The translations under genes were made by a program, and so were the position numbers. From CALLJL01 sp964627255 (GTDB lineage: Bacteria; Acidobacteriota; Aminicenantia; Aminicenantales; CALLJL01), in NCBI GenBank assembly GCA_964627255.1, contig CAZVIN010000073.1, positions 14,402 to 78,401 on the forward strand: a stretch of DNA of 64,000 bases, read 5' to 3'. A model generated the notes under the pieces. The model had not been told where the DNA came from, did no database searches, and worked only from the letters and a program-made list of their open reading frames with translations. Numbering within the stretch: the stretch's first letter is position 1; each line of letters begins with the position of its first letter. Below, piece after piece: positions 50,115 to 57,899 of the stretch.

Positions 50115-51398
50115 ATGAAGGAACTTTTTCGCTGGAATGAACTGGCCGACCAGCCCCATAACATCGCGCCGCGGCGAGAAAGGTTTCGGGCGCACTGGCG
50201 ACATGCTGGTAGCTATCTTTCCCTTGTTGCTTCTAATCTTAAGTTAGCTTGGCCTGTCTGGCGTCGCTACCGCCGGGTAAAGAGGGGGCTTTATCGTCAA
50301 CCAGTCAAAATTAGCCGGGCGATGGGGGTGGCGGTCTCGCCGGTTAATAATAAGGAAGAAGAAATAGTTGCTTTGCTTCGAGAACTTGACGTTAGTTTAG
50401 TCCTGGTAAGGGTTCCTTCTTGGGAGGTGGCTAATCTCAGCTATTATGAGTCTTTTATCCAGAGACTCAGCCGCGAGGGTTGGTTTGTTCTGGTTGCCTT
50501 GCTTCAGAATCGTTATGATGTCCTTAACCCAGAGAAATGGAGGGCTTTCTTGCAGCTGGCCTTGGAGCGACTATCGCCCTGGGTTGAGCATTTTGAGCTG
50601 GGTCATGCCTGGAACCGGACTAAATGGGGTCTTTGGTCTTTTCGAGAATACCTGAAGATAGCCCAGCCGGCTTTAGGCTTAGCCTCTCAACACGGAGTTA
50701 AACTGATTGGGCCAGCGGTTATTGATTTTGAATTCCATCTTTATCCGGTCATCTTAAATCAAATTCCCTTTGACATAGTCAGTTCCCTCCTTTACGTCGA
50801 CCGGACCGGCGCGCCCGAGAACGCTCAATGGGGCTGGACGCTGGAAAAAAAGGTAGCCCTTCTGCGGGCGATTATTGATTCTACCCGCTGCCGGGGAAAG
50901 GAATGCTGGGTGACGGAGTTTAACTGGCCGCTCGCGGGAATGGGGCGGCACTCACCGGCCCCAGGACGGCCCTGCGTTTCTGAAGAAGAGCAGGCTGATT
51001 TCTTGGTACGCTATTTTATCTTAGGCCTCACCAGCGGAGCTGTCAGCCGGGTTTACTGGTGGCAATTAGCGGCTCGAGGCTACGGTCTGGTTGACCCCTT
51101 GGTCAGCCCCTGGCAGAGACGTCCGTCTTTTCGAGCGTTTAAAAACATGGTTAAGTTTTTGGAAGGGAGCACTTTCCTCGAACGTCGATTCCATCCTCGG
51201 GCATGGATTTTTCATTTTGGCCGAGGAAAGGAAAGGTTTGCTGTTGCCTGGACAAAACAGGATTCCTTGGAATATGATTTTTCGTTTCCGGTAAGGCAAG
51301 TCTTGGACCGCGACGGGAGCGAAGTTCCTTTCGCTGGTTCCAAAATAATCCTGACACCGAGGCCGAAATATGTCTTCAGCCAAGCAGACCCCGTTTGA
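50115..51398 (+). CDS. TIM-barrel glycoside-hydrolase-like protein
   Basis: The ATG at 50115 is 4 bases after the kinase stop; the frame upstream of it (to 49983) is shadow. About 427 aa. The fold appears to be a (beta/alpha)8 glycosidase of the GH39/GH5 type: FELGHAWNRTKWG (about 170-182) sits where the acid/base NEP motif is usual but lacks the Asn-Glu pair, and CWVTEFNWPLAG (about 265-276) holds a candidate nucleophile Glu. YWWQLAARGYGLVD follows. Because the acid/base site is altered, hydrolysis is not certain. Position between an LPS kinase and a methyltransferase suggests a periplasmic or core-glycan role, though no signal peptide is seen. Confidence 0.55.
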   Translation: MKELFRWNELADQPHNIAPRRERFRAHWRHAGSYLSLVASNLKLAWPVWRRYRRVKRGLYRQPVKISRAMGVAVSPVNNKEEEIVALLRELDVSLVLVRVPSWEVANLSYYESFIQRLSREGWFVLVALLQNRYDVLNPEKWRAFLQLALERLSPWVEHFELGHAWNRTKWGLWSFREYLKIAQPALGLASQHGVKLIGPAVIDFEFHLYPVILNQIPFDIVSSLLYVDRTGAPENAQWGWTLEKKVALLRAIIDSTRCRGKECWVTEFNWPLAGMGRHSPAPGRPCVSEEEQADFLVRYFILGLTSGAVSRVYWWQLAARGYGLVDPLVSPWQRRPSFRAFKNMVKFLEGSTFLERRFHPRAWIFHFGRGKERFAVAWTKQDSLEYDFSFPVRQVLDRDGSEVPFAGSKIILTPRPKYVFSQADPV

Positions 51399-52041
51399 CG
51401 CTAATCAAGTGGCCAGTTACGAGCGAAAAAGATACCGGGGAATAGACCAGCGACTGGTCGCCTGCCGGGAAAAGAAGATTATCCGCCAATTGCTAAAGAA
51501 ATCTTTCCCCGACGAAAAACGAGAAAGACTTTGCCTTGACGCTCCGTGCGGCTATGGCCGCTTTTCTCGCCTCCTCCTCGAACACGGTTTTTGTCTGATT
51601 AGTGCTGACCTCTCTCCGGCCATGGTCGAAAGAGCCCGGAACAAAGCTCTTGACTCCCGATTTCCCATAGGAATTGTAGTTGATATGATGACGGGTTTGC
51701 CTTTTCGTTCGGGCAGTTTTGACCTTATTTTTTGCTTGCGCTTTTTTCATCATCTCCATCGTCCAGAAGAGAGAAAAGCTGTCCTCCGCGAGTTTCATCG
51801 TTTGACTAAAGGCCCAGTGATTATATCTTTTTATCGTCAGCAACTGCTCCATCGCTGGCAGCGGCAGTTGCGACGTTGGCTGCGGCCTTCGCCGACGCGA
51901 ATTTCGATGCTGCCGCTGCGACTTTTCCGACAGGAAGCGCAAGAGGCGGGCTTTAGGCTTAAAGAATTGAAGCCACTCTGGCGTGGGCTTCATGGCCAGC
52001 AAATCGCGCTGTTAGAAAAGGTTTCAGAAATAAAAGGTTAA
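51370..52041 (+). CDS. SAM-dependent class I methyltransferase
   Basis: 223 aa. The SAM motif I is LCLDAPCGYGRFSRLLLEHG (about 54-73), motif II ISADLSPAMVERAR (about 76-89), and FDLIFCLRFFHHLHRPEERK (about 117-136) matches the ubiE/Methyltransf_11 family. It starts 29 bases inside the glycosidase-like gene, with GAGG before ATG. The substrate is unknown; polysaccharide O-methylation is possible from context. Its end overlaps the convergent minus-strand gene by 18 bases. Confidence 0.82.
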   Translation: MSSAKQTPFDANQVASYERKRYRGIDQRLVACREKKIIRQLLKKSFPDEKRERLCLDAPCGYGRFSRLLLEHGFCLISADLSPAMVERARNKALDSRFPIGIVVDMMTGLPFRSGSFDLIFCLRFFHHLHRPEERKAVLREFHRLTKGPVIISFYRQQLLHRWQRQLRRWLRPSPTRISMLPLRLFRQEAQEAGFRLKELKPLWRGLHGQQIALLEKVSEIKG

Positions 52042-53232
52042 ACCAAAGCGAAGGGAAAAGCCGTTAAGGTTTAAGCTGGCTTCGCGAGCATTTTCGACCC
52101 CCGCTTCTTCTGGCCGTCGGCTGCGGATAAAAATTAAGGGGTAGCGTTTCTCACCATAAGTTTTTACCTGGAAAGAATAAAGGTTGCCCTCCTCCACAGC
52201 CATTTCTCCGGAGGGAAGGCGGTGGATATCTTTGCCCTGCCAGCCGCCAATTTCTTCCAGTCGGCCACCAGCTTCAGCCAAGATACTCAATCGGGAGGAT
52301 AGAGGGAGGGAAAAGAGGACCTTGCCTTTTAACCCAAATCCCAAAGCTCTGGCTTGGCCTGACCAATCTTCAGTTTGTTTCTCGTTGGTCAGCCGGTAAA
52401 AATAGCGGTATTCGGCCGCTGTCATCTCGGGCCCGATGGCCAAAGCCAAAAAGCGGCTAATTGCCGCGTTGAGAAGCAGGCTCACGGGCAAGGCCCGGAG
52501 CTTAGACTCGATAATCAGTGTGGAACCGGATGCAAGGTCGGAATAAGCGACAGAATTTTTTTGTCCAGCCATCAACCCTCCAAAGTTCAAAAGAAGCGAA
52601 AAATTAGCCGGTAAGGGGAGGCGGAATTCGAGGTTGGCCGCGGTCGCTAAATGGAGAGAAGAAATTTGGCCACTTGGCTCGGCTCTCAGGAGGTCAGACA
52701 TAAGCCTGGCTAAGCCAGTAGCAGCTTCATTCACCTGACTTAAAGATAACCACTCCAGGCCAGGAGCTAAGCTTAATCCGAAGCCTTTCTTTGTTTGGGG
52801 AGCGATAGGTTGTATTTTAGGGGGCGGCGCTGGTTTGGCCGAGGGCTTCTCGGGCGCTTTGGTTTCCACAGGCTGCTGGCTGACCTTCTTTTCTGGCGGC
52901 GGCACGGAAGTCACTGGCTTCTCAGCGGGTTGACTTTCAGCCTCCATAACCGCCACCAAGCTTTCGTGAATATAGCCCGTTCGGGCCGGGCCATCTTCAT
53001 CCCGGAAACTAACCAAATACCACTCACCTTCCTTTTTCAGACCTTCTAATATCGTGTTCTGAATTACCTGGAGTAGAACCGGACTCCGAATGTCCGGGCC
53101 CTGGCGAATATTGGCCAACTCCTCTGTTACCCGGAGCTTAAAAGGAGAGGATTGAGGGAATGAGGCGCCGGTAAAAAAGAAAATTAAAAACAAAAAGCTG
53201 AGAAGGAAATAAATTCGATTCGGTTGTGTCAT
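52024..53232 (-). CDS. Predicted outer-membrane beta-barrel protein with N-terminal SH3 domain
   Basis: The start chosen is ATG 53232 (MTQPNRIYFLLSFLF); earlier in-frame starts exist. About 402 aa: a signal peptide (LLSFLFLIFFFTGASFPQ), a bacterial SH3 domain (VTEELANIRQGPDIRSPVLL, about 35-54), a Pro/Lys/Glu-rich linker (about 115-145), then alternating beta-strands and a C-terminal FSLRFGLTFYF ending in Phe, the classic BAM signal of outer-membrane proteins. Annotation as an OMP is structural inference; its function is not known. Confidence 0.7.
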   Translation of the reverse strand: MTQPNRIYFLLSFLFLIFFFTGASFPQSSPFKLRVTEELANIRQGPDIRSPVLLQVIQNTILEGLKKEGEWYLVSFRDEDGPARTGYIHESLVAVMEAESQPAEKPVTSVPPPEKKVSQQPVETKAPEKPSAKPAPPPKIQPIAPQTKKGFGLSLAPGLEWLSLSQVNEAATGLARLMSDLLRAEPSGQISSLHLATAANLEFRLPLPANFSLLLNFGGLMAGQKNSVAYSDLASGSTLIIESKLRALPVSLLLNAAISRFLALAIGPEMTAAEYRYFYRLTNEKQTEDWSGQARALGFGLKGKVLFSLPLSSRLSILAEAGGRLEEIGGWQGKDIHRLPSGEMAVEEGNLYSFQVKTYGEKRYPLIFIRSRRPEEAGVENAREASLNLNGFSLRFGLTFYF

Positions 53233-54079
53233 GAAACCTGTTTCTATCATATGAGCTAACTTAAAGGCTGTCAAGGAATCCATGGTTTAACGGCTTATCC
53301 TTAAAAAGCGCGGTGGCTACGGCGCTTTTAATTATGAATATTTAATATTCTTAGCTCAAAAGAGCGCTCCTCCCTCGAGAAAATAGAGTGTTTTATTAAA
53401 CCTTAGCTTAGTTGCCTTTCAAAGGTTTAATTAAGGATAAATATTCTTTTCATTTTAAAAGGCATTTATAGCCGGGTTAAAATTTTATTTCCTCTTTTTT
53501 TATAAGAGAGACAGGAGAGATAAGCCTAAGAAATCACCCTTGTTTTTACAAAAGAAGCGCAAGTCTTCCTTAGTTTGTCCCTAAACCGACCCTTGAGATT
53601 TTTAAGAGACCGCCCGGTTTATTGTTATTGAATTTATTCTTGACTCCTCTATGTTCGGCCAGGTCGAGAGCGAGAGGGGCACCATCCTTAAACTCAGATA
53701 TTTGAAGGCAGCGAGGCTCAAGCTTCATTTGGCCGCGTCAAACAGTTTTAGTAGCCTTTGTTCATCCAGCTCAGCCATCTCCGGCGGCCCGGGGTTCCCT
53801 CTAAGGAAAACTAAGCCAGGCAAAACCTTACCCGCTCGCTTTGGCCATCACCGGCTTAGGCCTCAATCGAGTCTGGGTTAATTCGAAGGAAAAAAGAAAT
53901 GTTTAAATTGTTTTGAAATATAATAGTTTGCTTAACGTTTATGTTTAAAGTAATGATTAGATTAACAAGGGTAAAGAGGTTATTTTAAAGTTTGATTTAA
54001 TCTTAAACCAGGATAATGGTTAATAGAGGGGCTTGCACCGCCGCCGAAAAACAAGTAAAAGAGAGAAAGGGAGGCCAAA
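53233..54079. other. Long intergenic gap with a perfect 10-bp inverted repeat and repeat-like text
   Basis: 847 bases between divergent genes. ATTAAACCTT (53395-53404) and AAGGTTTAAT (53422-53431) form a perfect inverted repeat with a 17-base loop. The part around 53650-53880 has an ORF of 76 codons without family character and resembles the decayed repeats (TTAAACTCAGATATTT at 53691). No RNA gene found. Confidence 0.4.
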
Positions 54080-54877
54080 ATGAATTTCAGAGAAGCTCGG
54101 GGCCAAAGGCTTCTTTTGGTCATCTTTATGCTCATCGCCAGCGCAAGTTTCGGTTTTATGGGGTCAGCCGAACAACCGCGGATTTCTTTTAAAGAAACAG
54201 TCCGGCGTTGGGAAAAGGTGAAGGAAGGGACGAAATTGAAGCATGAGTTTATCTTCACGAATATTGGCAACGCACCTCTGGTCATAAAAAAGGTTACCAC
54301 TTCCTGCGGCTGCACCGCGGCCTTAGTTTCCGAAGACATCATTCCTCCCAGCAAACAGGGTAAAATCAGTGTCGAGTTTGACACCCGTGGCTATTTTGGT
54401 TCCGTTATTAAACAGGTCTATGTTGAGTCTAACGACCCGGTTGAACCCCAAAAAACCCTCGAAGTCCAAGCGGAAATTGAAGTGCCTCCTTCTCCCCGAC
54501 TTGAGCTTGACGTTTATAATTATGAAGCCGGTTTAGCCTTAGCCGGGGAAGACATCCAGGCCAAAATAAAAATCAGCAATCGAGGCGAGCTTGATTTAAG
54601 GGTGGAATTTGTCCACCGGAACGCGTCCTTTTCTGCCGGCGATAAACCCATTTCAGGGGCAATTAAGATAGCGCCGGGTAAAACCCAGGAAGTTTTGGTG
54701 CGGCTGCCCACAGAGAATCGCTCGGGAATGCTTCGGGAATATGTCCTAATCAAATCTAATGACCCGCTGCGCTCCACTGTTTCTCTCTATATCAGCGGTT
54801 ATATTGTTTCTCTGGAGCAATTAAGAGAGCTTTTTCAGAAGTACCGCCATTTATTAGATAAAAAAGACTCGCTCTGA
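54080..54877 (+). CDS. DUF1573-domain exported protein
   Basis: 265 aa with a signal peptide (LLLVIFMLIASASFGFMG, about 11-28), a DUF1573 Ig-like domain with the hallmark FTNIGNAPLVIKKVTTSCGC (about 58-77), then a second beta domain (LELDVYNYEAG, IKISNRGELDLRVEF) and C-terminal SLYISGYIV. DUF1573 proteins are periplasmic or envelope-linked with unknown function. The ATG has GGGAGG 5 bases upstream. The next gene follows 10 bases later. Confidence 0.88.
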   Translation: MNFREARGQRLLLVIFMLIASASFGFMGSAEQPRISFKETVRRWEKVKEGTKLKHEFIFTNIGNAPLVIKKVTTSCGCTAALVSEDIIPPSKQGKISVEFDTRGYFGSVIKQVYVESNDPVEPQKTLEVQAEIEVPPSPRLELDVYNYEAGLALAGEDIQAKIKISNRGELDLRVEFVHRNASFSAGDKPISGAIKIAPGKTQEVLVRLPTENRSGMLREYVLIKSNDPLRSTVSLYISGYIVSLEQLRELFQKYRHLLDKKDSL

Positions 54878-54887
54878 AGCCGAAGCC

Positions 54888-55148
54888 TTGCTTTTTAAAG
54901 TTAGAGTCAAAACCAAGTCATCCCGACCAGGAGTCGAAGTTATGGGAAAAGGAGAGCTCCTGGTTAGAGTCCGGGCTATCCCAGAGCGAGGTCAGGCTAA
55001 CGAAGAGCTTTGTCAGCTTTTAGCCTGCTATTTTAACCGGCCGCGTCAAGCGGTCGCCATAATTTCAGGCCTCGCTTCGTCCTGGAAAAGAGTGGCAATC
55101 GAGGGAGTTGAATCAGTCTCGATGCCTGCTTCAGGAGGGGAAAAATGA
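54888..55148 (+). CDS. YggU/DUF167 family protein
   Basis: An 86-aa protein beginning LFKVRVKTKSSRPGVEV, with VRAIPERGQANEELCQLLA (about 29-47) and a beta-rich end with ISGLASSWKRVAIEG, the DUF167 pattern. Function unknown. The start is TTG 54888. It overlaps the transporter gene by 4 bases (ATGA). Confidence 0.85.
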   Translation: MLFKVRVKTKSSRPGVEVMGKGELLVRVRAIPERGQANEELCQLLACYFNRPRQAVAIISGLASSWKRVAIEGVESVSMPASGGEK

Positions 55149-56455
55149 GTGGTTATAATTTTGTTAGTCTCTTCGGTGTTTTTTTCCTTCCCTTCTTAGC
55201 CTGGCTTCTTTCCCCTAATCGCCGCACCGTTAACTGGCGAGTTATTATTTGGGGGATAAGTCTGCAGTTACTTTTCGGCGTGTTTATTTTTATTTTTCCA
55301 GTGGGCACGAAATTTTTTCTTTTTTTGAATCAGGTCGTCGTCCGTCTCCTTGATTGCGCCACTGCGGGGACGAAGTTTCTCTTTGGCCGTTTGGCGCTGC
55401 CACCAGGAACGACGAACGAAGCGGGCGAAACATCCTTAGGTTCAATTCTGGCTTTTCAAGCCCTGCCCACCATTATCTTTTTTGCCGCCCTCCTCGGTGC
55501 TCTCTATCATCTTGGGGTCATGCCTTTTCTCATCCGGGCTTTTGCCCGCGTTTTCACTCGCCTAATGAGGCTCAGCGGCGCGGAAAGTCTCTGTGTTTCC
55601 AGTCAGATTTTTGTGGGCGTCGAGTCAGCCTTAGTCGTCCAGCCCCACCTGCCCAAAATGACCTCATCCGAGCTCATGACCATTCTCACAGGCGGCATGG
55701 CCACCATCGCTTCGACCGTCTTGGCCCTTTATGTTTTTTTTCTCCAAAAGGTTATTCCCACCATTGCTGGTCATCTGATTTCGGCTTCGATTCTTTCAGC
55801 CCCAGCCGCCCTAATTATGAGCAAACTCCTCTTGCCTGAAAGAGAAAAACCGGAAACTCTGGGTATCGATGTGAAGCCCTATTATGAGCGCGAGGATAAC
55901 CTGATTGTCGCTATCATCAACGGGGCTCATAGCGGTCTGAAACTCCTGGGAGGAATCGTGGCTTTGCTACTGGCTTTCCTGGGGCTTCTGGCCCTGCTCG
56001 ATTTAGTCTTGGCGCTTATCGGCGGGCCAGTCAATTCCTGGCTGGGTTGGAGTTTTGAGTGGTCGACTAAAAATATCTTGGGCTATCTGTTTTATCCGTT
56101 GACTTTAATAACCGGTGTTCCGGCGGCGGATGCGCTTAGCATTGCGCGGCTTATTGGGGAACGCACCGTAGCCACGGAAGTGGCTTCCTATCAACATTTA
56201 GCTCAGATGTTAGCCCAAAATAGCTTTGTTGCGCCTCGCTCGGCTATCATTGCCGCTTACTCTCTCTGTGGTTTTGCCCATGTCGCTTCCTTGGCGATTT
56301 TTGTCGGAGGCATCGGCGCCTTGGCTCCTTCTCGATTAAAAGACCTTTCCCGGCTTGGTTTCCGGGCTTTGGTGGCGGCTATTTTAGCCTGTTTGATGAC
56401 GGGCGCCGTAGCCGGTTTCTTTTTCCAGGAAAAATCGATACTTTTCAGCTATTGA
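55145..56455 (+). CDS. Concentrative nucleoside transporter (CNT/NupC family)
   Basis: 436-aa polytopic membrane protein for cation-coupled nucleoside uptake. It shows SLGSILAFQALPTIIFFAAL, a GAESLCVSSQIFVGVESALVV segment (about 146-166), a conserved TGGMATIASTVLALYV (about 182-197), and the C-terminal NSFVAPRSAIIAAYSLCGFAHVAS. The N-terminal topology and FVGVESALVV-type motif favour CNT. The direction is the same as YggU. The cation (H+ or Na+) is not decided; Na+ would match the Na+-type ATP synthase. Confidence 0.9.
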   Translation: MSGYNFVSLFGVFFLPFLAWLLSPNRRTVNWRVIIWGISLQLLFGVFIFIFPVGTKFFLFLNQVVVRLLDCATAGTKFLFGRLALPPGTTNEAGETSLGSILAFQALPTIIFFAALLGALYHLGVMPFLIRAFARVFTRLMRLSGAESLCVSSQIFVGVESALVVQPHLPKMTSSELMTILTGGMATIASTVLALYVFFLQKVIPTIAGHLISASILSAPAALIMSKLLLPEREKPETLGIDVKPYYEREDNLIVAIINGAHSGLKLLGGIVALLLAFLGLLALLDLVLALIGGPVNSWLGWSFEWSTKNILGYLFYPLTLITGVPAADALSIARLIGERTVATEVASYQHLAQMLAQNSFVAPRSAIIAAYSLCGFAHVASLAIFVGGIGALAPSRLKDLSRLGFRALVAAILACLMTGAVAGFFFQEKSILFSY

Positions 56456-56555
56456 GGCTTAAACCGCGGCTTTTTCTTTTCTCTACGCCTGGGGTAACTT
56501 TAAGGTGATGCCTATTCATCTTGTCCGGGCTGGTTTAGGGCCTATCACCCAAATT

Positions 56556-56618
56556 GGTGGCATCTCACATATTAACCTAATTTTTAAAGAATCGGTGCCA
56601 CGTTACATATTTACCTAA
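56556..56618 (-). repeat. Two tandem copies of the dispersed A/T-rich motif (copies D1, D2, inverted)
   Basis: GGTGGCATCTCACATATTAA (from 56556) and GGTGCCACGTTACATATTTA (from 56594) start two 25-base units, 38 bases apart and 20/25 identical. On the minus strand they read TTAGGTAAATATGTAAC-GTGGCACC and so match the motif at 26423, 61436 and 63575. They lie in the 292-base gap between the nucleoside transporter and dprA, with no other feature in it. Confidence 0.6.
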
Positions 56619-56747
56619 TTTTTTGGCTAAAGAATGAAGAGGGGCTAAATCGAGCGTTATGAGAGGCCGAAGCGTCTTTTTTGATGGAGAAGTTAATCGG
56701 CTCTCAGGGAAGTGAGCGGGCTCTAAAAGCCGGATAAATCAAATTGA

Positions 56748-57899
56748 ATGTCTGAATGGAGGCGGCCAAAAAGAATGAAGGAGACAAAAGTGGAAGAGGA
56801 AAAAATTTTCTGGGTCGCCCTTTGTGTTGCCTGTCGAGGCGATTATCGACTCATGGAAAAAATTTTCAGGCACTTCCCAGACATAGGACAGGCCTTTAAA
56901 GTTAAAGAGGCCGAGTTGCGGCTGGTCGGCGTGGAAGAAGGGGTGGTGGAAGCACTTGTTTCTGGTAAGGCCCTCGAAGAAGCAAGAAAAATAACGACTT
57001 GGTTAAATAAAAATAATTATTGGCTTCTTTGCCGCGAGGAATCAGATTATCCGCCTTTGCTTAAAGAAATAAATCATCCCCCTTTTCTCCTCTTTGGCGG
57101 AGGTCAAAAAGAGCTTTTGAGCCAGCCGGCAGTGGCTGTCGTCGGCAGCAGGCGGCCTTCCCTGTATGGCCGGTCTATGGCGGAAAAATTGTCGTCGGAT
57201 TTAGCGGTTCGAGGCTTGGTAATCGTTAGTGGTTTAGCTCGAGGCATTGATGCCTTGGCTCATGCGGCAGCCTTGGACACAGGAAAGACGGTGGCTATCC
57301 TGGGTTCAGGCTTAAAGAAAATCTACCCCCCCGAAAATATTGGCCTCTTTCAGGAAATTATTTCTAAGGGCGCGGTGATTACTGAATATCCCCCCGATGA
57401 GCCGCCTTTAGCCCATCATTTTCCCTGGAGAAATCGGTTAATTAGCGGTCTTTCTTTGGCCACCGTGGTGGTGGAAGCTTCAGCCCGGAGTGGCTCTTTG
57501 ATCACGGCGAAACTGGCTCTGGACCAAAATCGGGAGGTTATGGCGGTTCCGGGAAGAGCCGGCGGCGAGCTTAGCCAGGGCACCAATGGTCTCATCAAAG
57601 CCGGAGCAAAATTGGTCGAAACCTGGGAAGATGTTATTCTCGAGTTGCCCTCAGAAGTCCGGGATGCTATTCTCTTTAGAGATAAGCTGGCTGACGGGTC
57701 TGAATCTGAGCGGGCAGCCTTGAAAGAGGAAGAAAAGATGGTGCTGGAAACTTTAGCCACGGACGAGGCGTTGGCCTTAGAAGAAGTAGTGGCACTCACG
57801 GGAAGGCCAGTGGCCGAGCTTCTGTCTGTCCTGCTCCAATTAGAGCTCAAAGGGCTGGTTACGAGCGGGCCCGGACCAAGTTTTCAAAGGAGAGGCTGA
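56748..57899 (+). CDS. dprA: DNA processing protein DprA
   Basis: Loads RecA onto incoming ssDNA during natural transformation. The 383-aa protein has an N-terminal helical region (FWVALCVACRGDYRLMEKIF), the Rossmann-like DprA core with VAVVGSRRPSLYG (about 128-140), SGLARGIDALAHAAAL (about 161-176), TVAILGSGL and SGSLITAKLAL (about 246-256), and a C-terminal winged helix (ALEEVVALTGRPVAELLSVL). The start is uncertain between ATG 56748 and ATG 56775. The stop overlaps topA (TGATG), the normal dprA-topA-xer order. Confidence 0.94.
   Translation: MSEWRRPKRMKETKVEEEKIFWVALCVACRGDYRLMEKIFRHFPDIGQAFKVKEAELRLVGVEEGVVEALVSGKALEEARKITTWLNKNNYWLLCREESDYPPLLKEINHPPFLLFGGGQKELLSQPAVAVVGSRRPSLYGRSMAEKLSSDLAVRGLVIVSGLARGIDALAHAAALDTGKTVAILGSGLKKIYPPENIGLFQEIISKGAVITEYPPDEPPLAHHFPWRNRLISGLSLATVVVEASARSGSLITAKLALDQNREVMAVPGRAGGELSQGTNGLIKAGAKLVETWEDVILELPSEVRDAILFRDKLADGSESERAALKEEEKMVLETLATDEALALEEVVALTGRPVAELLSVLLQLELKGLVTSGPGPSFQRRG

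Noticed and set aside
53651..53881. 76-codon ORF in the long gap before the DUF1573 gene
   Set aside because: No Shine-Dalgarno and no protein-like pattern; overlaps repeat-like sequence.
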